Shown piece by piece: positions 28,950 to 39,006 of a stretch of 64,000 bases of DNA. The stretch lies in the NCBI GenBank assembly GCA_019749805.1, contig JAIEPH010000031.1, positions 62,001 to 126,000 on the forward strand, written 5' to 3'. The DNA comes from Mycobacteriaceae bacterium (GTDB lineage: Bacteria; Actinomycetota; Actinomycetes; Mycobacteriales; Mycobacteriaceae). Under the pieces are notes generated by a model. The model was not told the origin of the DNA, did not search any database, and saw nothing but the letters and a program-made list of their open reading frames with translations. Position 1 is the stretch's first letter. The number at the start of each line of letters is the position of its first letter. The translations under genes were made by a program, and so were the position numbers.

Positions 28950-30287
28950 ATGGATCTGGGCAGCGTCGCGCCAGCAGCTGGTGCAGAGTGGATCGGGCAC
29001 GTCCCCCACGAGGAGCTGGTAGGCGGTGCCCGGCCGCAATTGCCGTCCGATGACCCTTTCTACGAACCGCCCCCGGGGTTCCAGCACGCCACTCCGGGCA
29101 CCGTCCTGCGCAGCAGGGACGTCGAGTTGGCGTTCATGGGCCTGATCCCACAGCGCGCACGGGCCACCCAGCTGCTGTATCGCACCACCGACATGCACGG
29201 CAACGCCGACGCGGCCGCGACCACCGTGATCGTGCCGGCAGAACGCGCGCCGTCGGCCGTCACACCGGTGATCTCCTACCAGTGCGCCATCGACGCCGTG
29301 ACCTCACGCTGCTTCCCCTCGTACGCGCTGCGGCGCCACGCGCACGCAACGGGGTCCGTCGCACAATTCGAGTTTCTCCTGGTCGCCGCGTGCCTCGCCG
29401 AGGGCTGGGCGGTGTCGGTGCCGGACCACGAGGGCCGCCTGGGCATGTGGGGCGCCCCGTACGAACCCGGCTACCACGTGCTCGACGGCTTGCGCGCCGC
29501 CGTCAGCTCCAAACGGCTGGGGTTGTCAGCCGATGCGCCGATCGGCCTCTGGGGCTACTCCGGCGGCGGCCTGGCCACCGCCTGGGCCGCCGAGATGAGC
29601 GGCACCTACGCGCCAGACCTGAACATCGTCGGCGCTGTACTCGGGTCACCGGTCGGCGATCTCGGCCATACGTTCCGCCGACTCAACGGCACGTTCGCGT
29701 CCGGGCTCCCCGCACTCGTCGTCGCCGCGCTGTCCCACATCTATCCCGATCTCGACCGGCTCATCCAGGAGCACGTCACCGAAGAGGGCAAGGTGCTCCT
29801 CGAGCGACTGCACACGATGACGACCGCCGAGGCGATGGTCCGGATGGCCAAGAAGGACATGGGCGACCTGCTCGACTGGCCCCTGGAGCGGATCCTCAAC
29901 AGCCCTGCCGTCCAGCACGTCTTCGCCGACATCAAGCTCGGCGTCGCGGCACCGGCTCCGCCGGTGTTGATCGTGCAGGCGGTCCACGACCAATTGATCT
30001 CGGTCGAGAACATCGACGAGCTCGCGGAGATGTACAGATCGGGTGGCGCGTCGGTGACCTACCACCGGGACATGTTCAGTGAGCACATGTTGCTGCACCC
30101 CATGTCCGCACCGATGGCATTGCGCTGGCTCATCGATCGGTTCGCCGGAAAGCCGGTGTCCGAGCACATGGTTCGGACGAAGTGGCCGACGCTGCTGAAT
30201 CCGATGACCTACGTCGGCATGGCACGTCTGGCGAAGATCGTCGCCAAGGTGGTCACGGGTCGGACGGTAGAACGGTCCCCGCTTTAG
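28950..30287 (+). CDS. Secretory-lipase (LIP) family alpha/beta hydrolase, Rv1592c-like
   Basis: 445 residues resembling the secretory lipase family (PF03583) and located as Rv1592c in M. tuberculosis. The nucleophile elbow is [18 protein letters not shown]. The probable acid is in [17 protein letters not shown] and the His in MFSEHMLLH. No cleavable signal peptide is evident, so secretion is doubtful. It probably acts on acylglycerols or other lipid esters. Its last 35 bp overlap the convergent DUF2567 gene. Confidence 0.87.
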   Translation: MDLGSVAPAAGAEWIGHVPHEELVGGARPQLPSDDPFYEPPPGFQHATPGTVLRSRDVELAFMGLIPQRARATQLLYRTTDMHGNADAAATTVIVPAERAPSAVTPVISYQCAIDAVTSRCFPSYALRRHAHATGSVAQFEFLLVAACLAEGWAVSVPDHEGRLGMWGAPYEPGYHVLDGLRAAVSSKRLGLSADAPIGLWGYSGGGLATAWAAEMSGTYAPDLNIVGAVLGSPVGDLGHTFRRLNGTFASGLPALVVAALSHIYPDLDRLIQEHVTEEGKVLLERLHTMTTAEAMVRMAKKDMGDLLDWPLERILNSPAVQHVFADIKLGVAAPAPPVLIVQAVHDQLISVENIDELAEMYRSGGASVTYHRDMFSEHMLLHPMSAPMALRWLIDRFAGKPVSEHMVRTKWPTLLNPMTYVGMARLAKIVAKVVTGRTVERSPL

Positions 30288-30885
30288 CGATCGCATCGTC
30301 GAGCTCGGACTCGACGGGCGGCCAGGCGCCCAGATCGTCGCGCGGGATCGACACCGCGATCAGCGCGTAGACCAGCGCCGCTATTGCCGCGGGAAACAGC
30401 ATGGTCAGCGCGATCAACAAAGGTGAGTGCCCGAAGAACACCGGGGGCGCCTCGATCACGTAGTGCACGCGATGGTCGGGTGAAATCGGCGCACTGGCAA
30501 CATCGATGGTCCCGTAACGCCAATGCACCAGTGCCGCGCCGACTCCCGATGCCACACCGGCTGCTGCCGCGGATCCGAGACCGAGTGCCGCGACCATCAA
30601 CGGGCCGCGGTGTGCACGCCATTGCCACACCAGGACGGCCGCCACGACCGCCATCACACACAGCATGCCGACCACCAGGAAGGCAGCGACGAAGAAGTGG
30701 TCGGCTTCGTTGCCGAGGTGCGCCCTGACCCGTTCGCCGCTCTTCGTCAACGCCACCACGCCGCGCACAGCTGGGGCAACCGCCGCCCACAATGCACCGA
30801 TCACTACGCCAGTGAACGCTAGTCCGGCGACGACGATCAGGGCCGCGCGTCCGCGCGAAACACGCGGCGGGACAAGCTCACTCAT
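30253..30885 (-). CDS. DUF2567-type membrane protein, Rv1591-like
   Basis: 210 residues with four TM helices (about 14-35, 64-86, 93-117 and 158-180). An extracytoplasmic loop of about 40 residues lies between helices three and four. It resembles the mycobacterial DUF2567 family; function unknown. It lies 13 bp after bsaP on the same strand, so it is probably the last gene of the bioB-bsaP transcript, as in M. tuberculosis (Rv1589-Rv1591). A role in biotin metabolism is not shown by the sequence. Confidence 0.82.
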   Translation of the reverse strand: MSELVPPRVSRGRAALIVVAGLAFTGVVIGALWAAVAPAVRGVVALTKSGERVRAHLGNEADHFFVAAFLVVGMLCVMAVVAAVLVWQWRAHRGPLMVAALGLGSAAAAGVASGVGAALVHWRYGTIDVASAPISPDHRVHYVIEAPPVFFGHSPLLIALTMLFPAAIAALVYALIAVSIPRDDLGAWPPVESELDDAIAKAGTVLPSDP

Positions 30886-30898
30886 CGTGACCCCAGGC

Positions 30899-31090
30899 TC
30901 ATCGCTGCTCCAGATCTTTTGAGTCCGTCAGACCGTGCCGCGAACATTTCGCCGACCACCCGTCAGGACGCACCTGCACAATCATCCGGCGGCCGCACTC
31001 CGCGCAAAAGCGGGGGGGTTCGAGGCCCAGTTGCGCCGCCGCCGGCAGCGGCGTGCCGTCAGGCTCACCCGTATAGACGTTGAACGCCAT
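30899..31090 (-). CDS. bsaP: Biotin synthase auxiliary protein BsaP (Rv1590-like)
   Basis: 63 residues from ATG 31090 ([16 protein letters not shown]); a longer frame to 31147 runs into bioB. The motif FCAECGRRM then SAKCSRHG supplies CxxC plus C and H ligands for a metal or iron-sulfur site. The Rv1590 family has been reported as an auxiliary protein needed for actinobacterial BioB activity, and its placement 13 bp downstream of bioB agrees. Small and easily missed by gene callers. Confidence 0.87.
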   Translation of the reverse strand: MAFNVYTGEPDGTPLPAAAQLGLEPPRFCAECGRRMIVQVRPDGWSAKCSRHGLTDSKDLEQR

Positions 31091-31103
31091 CACTGAACGG
31101 TTC

Positions 31104-32181
<1,078 letters not shown>

Positions 32182-32183
<2 letters not shown>

Positions 32184-32187
32184 GGCT
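32182..32187 (+). promoter_or_regulatory. Predicted -10 (TAGGCT) of bioQ, leaderless
   Basis: TAGGCT ends 6 nt before GTG 32194 and shares two base pairs with the divergent bioB -10. Confidence 0.5.
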
Positions 32188-32193
32188 ACCGGG

Positions 32194-32769
32194 GTGCAGC
32201 TCCACAAACGCGACGTGGTCGAGGCGGCGGCAGCCCTACTGGACGAGTACGGCATCGCTGACCTCACGATGCGACGGCTCGCGCGGGAGCTCAGCGTGTC
32301 CCCCGGCGCCCTGTATTGGCATTTCGCCAACAAGCAGGAGCTCCTCGGCGCCATTGCCGACCGCATTCTGGAGGGAGTCCCGGCGGCCCGCGGCGTCGTC
32401 GAGGTGTGCAACCGGCTTCGTGACGCGCTGCTGTCGCACACCGACGGCGCCGAGCTGGTGTCGGCCAGCTTCGCGGCAGGCCAGTCGTCGGCGATGAAGC
32501 AGGTTCTGGCCGTCCTGACCGAGGCGGTAGCCGAGGTCGGCGTGGACGCCGCACACGCCGAGCTGGCCGCCCGCACGGTCGTCTACTACGTGCTCGGCTT
32601 CACCGTGGACGAGCAGTCGCGTCTGCAATGGGATGCCGCCGGCGCCGAGCTGCCGGAGTGGCAGTCGGTCCTGGCCGACGACGCCAACGCCCGGTTCGCC
32701 TTCGGCCTGCGGCTGTTCGTCGACGGAATCAACGTCTCGCAGAAGTCCCCGCTGGCATTCGGGCCGTGA
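32194..32769 (+). CDS. bioQ: BioQ-like TetR-family repressor of biotin genes
   Basis: 191 residues with an N-terminal TetR helix-turn-helix (about 5-48, VVEAAAALLDEYGIADLTMRR and SVSPGALYWHFANKQEL). The C-terminal half resembles TetR_C ligand domains and ends with a family-typical WQSVLADDANARFAFGLRLFVDGI. Named BioQ from its divergence from bioB and the TGAACGGTGTTCA box in the shared promoter; BioQ is the known biotin repressor in Corynebacterium and Mycobacterium. A leaderless start at GTG 32194 is predicted. Overlaps the next gene by 4 nt. Confidence 0.85.
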   Translation: MQLHKRDVVEAAAALLDEYGIADLTMRRLARELSVSPGALYWHFANKQELLGAIADRILEGVPAARGVVEVCNRLRDALLSHTDGAELVSASFAAGQSSAMKQVLAVLTEAVAEVGVDAAHAELAARTVVYYVLGFTVDEQSRLQWDAAGAELPEWQSVLADDANARFAFGLRLFVDGINVSQKSPLAFGP

Positions 32770-33101
32770 TCACCGTCGACGACGTGCGGCGGATCACCTC
32801 GACCCTGCCGAGGTCATACGAAGCCGTCGTACGCGACGAGATCCGGTTCCGCGCGGGACGGCTCGTGTACGCCGCGTTCTCACGCGACGAGACGGCGATG
32901 GGCGTCGCCTTTCCGAAGGAGGAGCGCGCGGCGATGGTCGCCGCCGAACCCGACAAGTTCATGCTGCCGCGCAAATCGGAGATGCGATACAACTGGATTC
33001 TGGTACGGCTCGACGCGATCGAACTCGACGAGCTGCGCGAGCTCTTGATCGATGGCTGGCGGATGTGCGTACCGAAAAGCGTTGGAGCAGAAGTGTCTTA
33101 G
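32766..33101 (+). CDS. MmcQ/YjbR (DUF419) family protein
   Basis: 111 residues from GTG 32766, overlapping the bioQ stop (GTGA). Resembles the small MmcQ/YjbR family, with a DNA-binding-like double-wing fold, in VDDVRRITSTLPRSYEAV, RLVYAAFSRDETAMGVAF and NWILVRLDAIELDELRELL. The role is unknown. A longer frame from 32628 lies in bioQ and is not used. The 3' end overlaps the convergent 2H phosphoesterase by 4 bp. Confidence 0.8.
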   Translation: MITVDDVRRITSTLPRSYEAVVRDEIRFRAGRLVYAAFSRDETAMGVAFPKEERAAMVAAEPDKFMLPRKSEMRYNWILVRLDAIELDELRELLIDGWRMCVPKSVGAEVS

Positions 33102-33616
33102 ATTCGGTACTCGCGTTTGGCATTGCCGTCCCAGTGCCGCAGGCCAACCGCGGTTGCCGACAAGTGCTGCGACACACTCCGCAGCGCCATCGCCGGTTTC
33201 AATTGGTCGACGGCCACCCGGCGCGCCAGCGTCACATGCGGCGTCCACTGGCCGGGCTGCGAGTGCGGCAACGGACCGTTCGGCATGTGCGGCAGACAGG
33301 CATCGAGCACCTCGGCGTGCAAGGACAGCAACTCGGCCGACGGCACAACCAGCCGCACCAGCGTGAAATCTCGCCGACCGAAGAGCATGGGTGCGCCGAT
33401 GGTGCAGACAAGCGGCAGCAGTCTTAGCACCGGCCGCAGCGCGTCATGCACCGATTCGTCCATGCTTTCGGCTACCGCCAGGGTGACGTGCGGCCTGTTG
33501 CTGGGCGCGGTGTGCGCGGCCTGACTTCGCACGCCCGCCTCGGTGAGGTCGTCCCAGCTACTCCGGATCGCCGCATCGGTGTCCGGATCGAACAGCATCT
33601 CGACGGAATGCACCAT
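33098..33616 (-). CDS. 2'-5' RNA ligase / 2H phosphoesterase family protein (Rv1571-like)
   Basis: 172 residues with the two HxTx motifs that define the 2H superfamily: RPHVTLAVAE (about 44-53) and WTPHVTLARRV (about 126-136). Members ligate or open 2',5'-linked or cyclic RNA ends; the physiological substrate here is unknown. ATG 33616 lies 2 bp after the bioD stop, so it is the last gene of bioA-F-D, as for Rv1571. GTG 33613 is an alternative start. Confidence 0.87.
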   Translation of the reverse strand: MVHSVEMLFDPDTDAAIRSSWDDLTEAGVRSQAAHTAPSNRPHVTLAVAESMDESVHDALRPVLRLLPLVCTIGAPMLFGRRDFTLVRLVVPSAELLSLHAEVLDACLPHMPNGPLPHSQPGQWTPHVTLARRVAVDQLKPAMALRSVSQHLSATAVGLRHWDGNAKREYRI

Positions 33617-33618
33617 CC

Positions 33619-34284
33619 CTAAAGACTCGCGATCCAGGCGGGATCGAACGCCGACGAGCAGACCGCCTCGAACTCGGCAGGACTCGCACCGCCGAGGCCC
33701 GCAGGCAGTACCGCACGCAGCGGCGCCAGCCTGCTCAACGCCTCGTGATTGCCCTCCTCGGCGGGACCCGGTTCCGACGGCCACGCGCCGATCACCAGTC
33801 CGGCGCACGGAACCCCTTGGGAAGCAAGAGCTTCCAACGTCAACGCGGTGTGGTTCAACGTGCCAAGACCAGCGGCGACCACGACGAGTACCGGCGCGGC
33901 CAGGTCCGCCGCCACGTCACGCAGTGTCACCCCGTCCTGGCCGAGCTCGACGAGCAGGCCGCCGGCGCCCTCCAAAAGCACCAGCTTGGCGTCCGCCTCG
34001 CGCACCGAGCCGACCAGTTCGCTGCGCGTCGGCAACGCCATACCCGCTCGTTGTGCTGCCGCGACCGGGGCGAGCGGCTCCGGGTATCGCCACGAGCCGC
34101 GCAGATTGGTCACACCGGAAAGTCGGGCGACATCGGCGAGGTCGTCATCGGCGGGGCTGCCGGTCTGTACGGGTTTGCACACCGCGACATCGATGCCCGC
34201 CAGCCGCGCGCAACACGCCACGGCGGCCGTTGCCATCGTCTTGCCGACGCCGGTATCGGTCCCGGTGACGACGAGAGTGCTCAC
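33619..34284 (-). CDS. bioD: Dethiobiotin synthetase
   Basis: ATP-dependent carboxylation of diaminopelargonate to dethiobiotin. 221 residues. P-loop [16 protein letters not shown] (about 8-23), the substrate lysine in AVCKPVQTG, and [14 protein letters not shown] are all in place. GTG 34284 overlaps the bioF stop by 4 nt. Confidence 0.96.
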   Translation of the reverse strand: MSTLVVTGTDTGVGKTMATAAVACCARLAGIDVAVCKPVQTGSPADDDLADVARLSGVTNLRGSWRYPEPLAPVAAAQRAGMALPTRSELVGSVREADAKLVLLEGAGGLLVELGQDGVTLRDVAADLAAPVLVVVAAGLGTLNHTALTLEALASQGVPCAGLVIGAWPSEPGPAEEGNHEALSRLAPLRAVLPAGLGGASPAEFEAVCSSAFDPAWIASL

Positions 34285-35426
34285 GCGCCCGCGGAGATAA
34301 CGTCGGTGAGAACCTCACGCGCCAGAGCCATCTCGTCACCGGAGAGCGACGCGCGGGCCGTCAGCCGCAGCCGCGAGGTGCCCGGTGCGACGGTGGGAGG
34401 CCGGAAGCAGCCCACCCGGACACCGCGGTCCAGACACGCGACGGCGGCGGCCAGCGCCACATCGGGCTCACCGAGAATCACCGACACCACCGCCGACTCA
34501 GGCGGTTCGGCGACACCGCTCACCGCGGCAAGTACCGCCGCATGATCCAGTACCGCCTGCGCGCGCCAGGGCTCAGCGATCAGGACGTCCAGCGCCGCCC
34601 ACGCCGCTCCCACCGCCGCGGGCGCCAACCCGGTGTCGAAGATGAACGGCCGTGCGGCATCGATCAGGTGGTCGCGCACCGCGGCGGGTCCCAGCACCAC
34701 GCCGCCCTGACTTCCCAGCGCCTTGGACATCGTCGTCGTCATCACCACGTCCGGCGCGCCGGCCAAACCGATCTCGTGCACCAGACCGCGACCCCCGGCC
34801 CCCCGCACCCCCAGCGCGTGGGCTTCGTCGACGACCAAGAGTGCGCCGTGCCGACGGCACACGTCGTGCAGCGCCCGCAACGGGGCGGCCACGCCGTCCG
34901 CAGAGAACACCGCATCGGTCACCACGACCGCGCGCTCCTCGTCACGGTCGGCCAGTGCCGCCTCGACGGCCGCGACGTCACGGTGCGGGGTCACCACGAC
35001 CCGGGCGCGCGAGAGCCGGCACGCGTCGACCAGGGACGCGTGCGTCAGGGCGTCCGAGACCAGTAGCGACCCGGCTCCGGACAGTGACACCACAGCGCCC
35101 AGATTCGCGGTGTACCCCGACGAGAACACCAGCGCGGCCTCGGCGCCGACGAAGTCGGCGAGCGCAGACTCGAAGCCTTCGTGGATCTCGGTGTTGCCGG
35201 TGACCAGGCGTGATCCCGTCGACCCGGCGCCCCAGGTCCGCAGCGCGGCCACGCCACCGTCGATGACATCAGGATGCTGTGAAAGGCCGAGGTAGTCGTT
35301 GGAGGCCAGGTCCAATTCGGCTCCGACGGGTGGACGCGTGCGCAGCGATCGGCGCAAACCCGCGGCACGACGCTGCTGTTCGATCTCGTCGAGCCACGCC
35401 AGCGGTGAAAGACCGGTGCGGGTCAC
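34281..35426 (-). CDS. bioF: 8-amino-7-oxononanoate synthase
   Basis: PLP enzyme condensing pimeloyl thioester and alanine. 381 residues. Catalytic lysine in [16 protein letters not shown]; the cofactor segment [14 protein letters not shown] and the N-terminal [15 protein letters not shown] are characteristic. GTG 35426 has AGGAG 7 nt upstream. Although it follows bioA in the same direction, the 77-bp gap carries its own predicted promoter, BioQ box and hairpin repeats. Confidence 0.97.
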   Translation of the reverse strand: MTRTGLSPLAWLDEIEQQRRAAGLRRSLRTRPPVGAELDLASNDYLGLSQHPDVIDGGVAALRTWGAGSTGSRLVTGNTEIHEGFESALADFVGAEAALVFSSGYTANLGAVVSLSGAGSLLVSDALTHASLVDACRLSRARVVVTPHRDVAAVEAALADRDEERAVVVTDAVFSADGVAAPLRALHDVCRRHGALLVVDEAHALGVRGAGGRGLVHEIGLAGAPDVVMTTTMSKALGSQGGVVLGPAAVRDHLIDAARPFIFDTGLAPAAVGAAWAALDVLIAEPWRAQAVLDHAAVLAAVSGVAEPPESAVVSVILGEPDVALAAAVACLDRGVRVGCFRPPTVAPGTSRLRLTARASLSGDEMALAREVLTDVISAGA

Positions 35427-35442
35427 GGCACGCTCCTACGAC

Positions 35443-35492
35443 TTGAACTCGCCGGCGGGGCCGGCAATTGAACACGCCGGCGGGGCCGGCAA
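35443..35492 (-). repeat. Two tandem 25-bp hairpin units in the bioF leader
   Basis: Units 35443-35467 and 35468-35492 differ at one position (TTGAACTC versus TTGAACAC). Each contains GCCGGC-GGG-GCCGGC. A third TTGAAC at 35493 begins the operator. The plan is the same as at bioB, with a different stem sequence. The repeat edge lies 16 bp from the bioF start (17 bp at bioB). Confidence 0.85.
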
Positions 35493-35493
35493 T

Positions 35494-35506
35494 TGAACAC
35501 CGTTCA
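35494..35506. promoter_or_regulatory. BioQ-type operator TGAACACCGTTCA between bioA and bioF
   Basis: Exact reverse complement of the bioB/bioQ box. It includes the bioA stop codon (TGA, 35504-35506 on the minus strand) and covers the predicted bioF transcription start, so BioQ should repress bioFD from inside the operon. Confidence 0.8.
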
Positions 35507-36805
35507 GGTTAGTGCACGCGCCACGCTGACCATCGCGGAGGTGATCTGTGCGATCTCCTCGGGCGTGCAGATGTAGGGCGGCATCACGTAGACGAGGTTG
35601 CGAAACGGCCGCAGCCATACCCCGTGGTCCAGCGCAGCCGGCGTCGCGATCCGCAGGTCGACGGGCTGTTCCATCTCGATGACGCCGATGGCGCCCAGCA
35701 CCCGCACGTCGGCCACTCCCGGCATCGACTCCGCGGGCGACAGGCCGTCGCGCAGGCCGGATTCGATAGCGCGCACCGACGCGCGCCAGTCCCCGGCGAG
35801 TAACAGCTCGACCGAGGCCACCGAGACCGCGCACGCCAGCGCATTGGCCATGAACGTCGGGCCGTGCATCAATGCGCCCGCAGCGCTGCCGCTGATGGTC
35901 TGCGCGATGTCGTTCGTGCACAGGGTCGCGGCCAGCGTCAGATATCCGCCCGTCAGCGCCTTACCCACGCACATGATGTCGGGGGTCACCGCGGCGTGGT
36001 CGGCAGCGAAAAGCTCACCGGTGCGCCCGAACCCGGTGGCGATCTCGTCGAAGATCAGCAGCACCTGATGGCGGGTGCAGATCTCGCGCAGGTCGGCCAG
36101 GTAGCGCGGATCGTGAAACCGCATTCCGCCGGCACCCTGCACCACCGGTTCCACGATCACCGCGGCGAGCTCGTGCGCGTGCTCGGCCAGCAACTTTTCG
36201 AAGTCCGCGATGTAGGCCGCGTCGTACCCGGTGGGTACCGGCGGCGCGAACACCTGTGGGGCGAGCACTGAGTTTCCGTGCGTCCACAGCTCATGCATGC
36301 CGCCATCGGGGTCGCACACACTCATCGGGGTGAACGTGTCGCCGTGATAGCCGCCACGCCACGTCATCAGCCGGTGTTTGTCCCAGCGTCCGGTGCTGCG
36401 CCAGTACTGCAGCGCCATTTTGACGGCGACCTCGACCGAGACGGACCCGGAGTCGCTGAAGAACACGGCGTCCAGACCGTCGGGTGTCAGCTGCACCAGC
36501 AGCTGCGCAAGCCGTGCCGCCGGTTCGTGGGTCAGACCGCCGAACATGACGTGGTTCATGGTCGCGAGCTGGCTGGTGATCGCCGCGTCCAGCGACGGGT
36601 GTCCGTGTCCGTGGATCGCGGTCCACCAGGACGCCATCGCGTCGAGGACCCGCAGCTCCTGCCCGTCGCGGTGCAGGGTCAGCCAGGCCCCGTGGGCTCC
36701 CATCGCGACCAGCGGGGCCAGTGCCTCTGCGCCGATCGTGCTGTACGGATGCCAGACGTGGGCGGCGTCGATGGCGCTGATCTCGGCGGGCGTCAGTGCT
36801 GCCAC
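35504..36805 (-). CDS. bioA: Adenosylmethionine-8-amino-7-oxononanoate aminotransferase
   Basis: Class III PLP aminotransferase making 7,8-diaminopelargonate with SAM as amino donor. 433 residues. The PLP lysine is in [18 protein letters not shown] and the catalytic Asp in [23 protein letters not shown] and [17 protein letters not shown] ([13 protein letters not shown]) substrate residues match mycobacterial BioA. GTG 36805 ([18 protein letters not shown]) is chosen from homology and a TAATCT -10 ending 7 nt upstream. A longer frame to 36886 would invade the divergent acyltransferase. The stop lies within the BioQ box of bioF. Confidence 0.96.
   Translation of the reverse strand: MAALTPAEISAIDAAHVWHPYSTIGAEALAPLVAMGAHGAWLTLHRDGQELRVLDAMASWWTAIHGHGHPSLDAAITSQLATMNHVMFGGLTHEPAARLAQLLVQLTPDGLDAVFFSDSGSVSVEVAVKMALQYWRSTGRWDKHRLMTWRGGYHGDTFTPMSVCDPDGGMHELWTHGNSVLAPQVFAPPVPTGYDAAYIADFEKLLAEHAHELAAVIVEPVVQGAGGMRFHDPRYLADLREICTRHQVLLIFDEIATGFGRTGELFAADHAAVTPDIMCVGKALTGGYLTLAATLCTNDIAQTISGSAAGALMHGPTFMANALACAVSVASVELLLAGDWRASVRAIESGLRDGLSPAESMPGVADVRVLGAIGVIEMEQPVDLRIATPAALDHGVWLRPFRNLVYVMPPYICTPEEIAQITSAMVSVARALT
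35506..35511 (-). promoter_or_regulatory. Predicted internal -10 (TAACCT) of bioF, within the end of bioA
   Basis: TAACCT lies in the last codons of bioA and directly precedes the BioQ box, the same junction as at bioB. Transcription would begin near 35499, giving a leader of about 73 nt. Confidence 0.5.
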
Positions 36806-36811
36806 CTTCGG

Positions 36812-36818
36812 TAGATTA
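36812..36818. promoter_or_regulatory. Shared divergent -10 region of bioA and the acyltransferase operon
   Basis: The seven bases TAGATTA give TAATCT on the minus strand (36813-36818, 7 nt before bioA GTG 36805, leaderless) and TAGATT on the plus strand (36812-36817, 11 nt before ATG 36829). Five base pairs are common to both elements, so the two promoters should compete for polymerase. Confidence 0.5.
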
Positions 36819-36828
36819 TCCGTCGACC

Positions 36829-39006
36829 ATGATGACCCTCGCCCCTGCCCGGCCGGCGCCCGCCGCCGACCCGGGACCACCGTCACGCGAAGCCACCGCG
36901 ACGAGGCCCACGCGCGCGTCGGAAAGCTACCGGCACGACCTCGACGGACTGCGCGGTGTCGCGATCCTGCTCGTCGCGGTTTTCCACGTGTGGTTCGGCC
37001 GCGTCTCCGGTGGTGTCGACGTCTTCCTCGCGCTGTCGGGCTTCTTCTTCGGTGGACGCCTGCTGCGCACCGCCATGACGCCCGGCGCGTCGCTGTGGCC
37101 GATGCCCGAAGTCATCCGACTGGTTCGCAGGCTGCTGCCCGCACTCGTGGTCGTGCTTGCTGCCGCCGCGGTGCTGACAATCCTCATTCAGCCCGAAACC
37201 CGTTGGGAGACATTCGCAGACCAGAGCCTGGCAAGCCTGGGTTACTACCAGAACTGGGAATTGGCGAACACCGCATCGGATTACCTTCGTGCCGGCGAAG
37301 CGGTGAGTCCCCTGCAGCACATCTGGTCGATGTCCGTGCAAGGCCAGTTCTACATCGCATTCCTAGCCCTGATCTTCGGCTGCGCCTTGCTGTTTCGCCG
37401 CATCTTCGGCCGCCATATGCGGATCGCGTTCATCGTGTTGCTGAGCGCCTTGACCATCGCGTCGTTCGTGTACGCGATCTTCGCCCACAACGCCGATCAG
37501 GCCACCGCGTACTACAACAGCTTCGCCCGGGCGTGGGAGCTGCTGCTCGGCGCATTGGTCGGTGCACTGGTGACGAACCTCCGCTGGCCGATGTGGCTGC
37601 GCACGACAGCTGCGGTGATCGCGCTGGCCGCGATCCTCGCCTGCGGCGCCCTGATCGACGGAGTGCACGAGTTCCCCGGTCCGTGGGCGCTGGTGCCGGT
37701 CGGCGCGACCATGCTGTTCATCCTGTCCGCGGCGAACCGGGTGGCCGACCCGCACACCGACGGTCGCATGCCCGCCCCCAACCGCCTGCTGGCCACCGCG
37801 CCGTTCGTCGCGCTGGGCGCGATGGCGTACTCGCTCTACCTGTGGCACTGGCCGCTGCTGATCTTCTATCTGTCCTACCTCGGACACACGCGCGTCAACT
37901 TCGTCGAGGGCGCGGTCATCCTGGTGGTGTCCGGTGTGCTGGCGTGGCTGACGACGAAGTACATCGAGAACCCGCTGCGCTATCGCGCGCCCGCCGCGTC
38001 AGCTCCCACGGTTCCGCTGCGCGCCCGCCTGCGCAGGCCGACGATGGCGCTCGGCTCAGTGGTCGTCCTGTTGGCGGTGGCGTTGACCGCGACGTCGTTC
38101 ACCTGGCGCGAGCACGTCACCATCGAACGCTCGACCGGCAAAGAGCTGACCGGACTTTCGTCGCGCGACTATCCCGGTGCCCGCGCACTCATCAACAAGG
38201 CCAAGGTGCCGAAGCTACCGATGCGCCCGACGGTGCTCGAGGCCAGAAACGACCTCCCCCGCACCACCGAGGACGGATGCATCAGCGACTTCGACAACGT
38301 CGGTGTCATCACCTGCAACTACGGCGATGATTCCGCGACCCGCACGATCGCACTTGCGGGCGGTTCCCATGCCGAACACTGGATCACCGCCCTGGACCTG
38401 CTCGGTCGGATGCACAACTTCAAGGTCGTCACCTACCTGAAGATGGGCTGCCCGCTGACCACGGAGGAAGTCCCGCTGGTCATGGGAGACAACCGTCCGT
38501 ACCCCAAGTGCCGCGAGTGGAACGAGCGGGTGATGGACAAGATCATCGCCGACCGCCCGGACTACGTGTTCACCACCGCGACGCGACCGTGGAACATCAA
38601 ACCGGGCGACGTGATGCCTTCCACCTACCTCGGGATCTGGCAGACGCTGTCCGACAACAACATTCCGATTCTGGGGATGCGCGATACCCCCTGGCTGGTA
38701 CGCAACGGCCAGCCGTACTTCCCCGCCGACTGCCTGGCCGACGGCGGCAACGCCATCTCCTGCGGCGTCAAGCGGTCCGACGTTCTTTCGCCCTACAACC
38801 CCACCCTCGACTTCGTCGCGCGGTTCCCACTGCTCAAGCCTCTGGACATGAGCGACGCGGTGTGCCGTAAGGACATCTGTCGCGCAGTCGAGGGAAATGT
38901 GTTGCTGTATCACGATGCCCACCACATCTCGACGACCTACATGCGCACGATGACCACCGAACTCGGACGCCAGATCGCCGCCGCCACCGGTTGGTGGGTC
39001 GACTGA
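36829..39006 (+). CDS. OafA-type membrane acyltransferase with C-terminal SGNH domain (Rv1565c-like)
   Basis: 725 residues from ATG 36829 (ATG 36832 is an alternative). The N-terminal acyltransferase-3 domain (about 30-400) has ten or so TM helices and the motifs [20 protein letters not shown] and [15 protein letters not shown]. Its catalytic His lies in VFHVW. A C-terminal periplasmic SGNH esterase-like domain (about 480-725) has nucleophile block GGSHAEHW, where GDSH is commoner, and terminal DAHHIST. It should O-acylate a glycan or lipid. The 1-nt overlap with treX (TGATG) couples it to trehalose metabolism; the acceptor is unknown. Confidence 0.88.
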   Translation: MMTLAPARPAPAADPGPPSREATATRPTRASESYRHDLDGLRGVAILLVAVFHVWFGRVSGGVDVFLALSGFFFGGRLLRTAMTPGASLWPMPEVIRLVRRLLPALVVVLAAAAVLTILIQPETRWETFADQSLASLGYYQNWELANTASDYLRAGEAVSPLQHIWSMSVQGQFYIAFLALIFGCALLFRRIFGRHMRIAFIVLLSALTIASFVYAIFAHNADQATAYYNSFARAWELLLGALVGALVTNLRWPMWLRTTAAVIALAAILACGALIDGVHEFPGPWALVPVGATMLFILSAANRVADPHTDGRMPAPNRLLATAPFVALGAMAYSLYLWHWPLLIFYLSYLGHTRVNFVEGAVILVVSGVLAWLTTKYIENPLRYRAPAASAPTVPLRARLRRPTMALGSVVVLLAVALTATSFTWREHVTIERSTGKELTGLSSRDYPGARALINKAKVPKLPMRPTVLEARNDLPRTTEDGCISDFDNVGVITCNYGDDSATRTIALAGGSHAEHWITALDLLGRMHNFKVVTYLKMGCPLTTEEVPLVMGDNRPYPKCREWNERVMDKIIADRPDYVFTTATRPWNIKPGDVMPSTYLGIWQTLSDNNIPILGMRDTPWLVRNGQPYFPADCLADGGNAISCGVKRSDVLSPYNPTLDFVARFPLLKPLDMSDAVCRKDICRAVEGNVLLYHDAHHISTTYMRTMTTELGRQIAAATGWWVD

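Noticed and set aside
35443..35492. CRISPR array or IS end at the bio hairpin repeats
   Set aside because: Only two copies with no spacers, no cas genes or transposase; placement fits a promoter leader.
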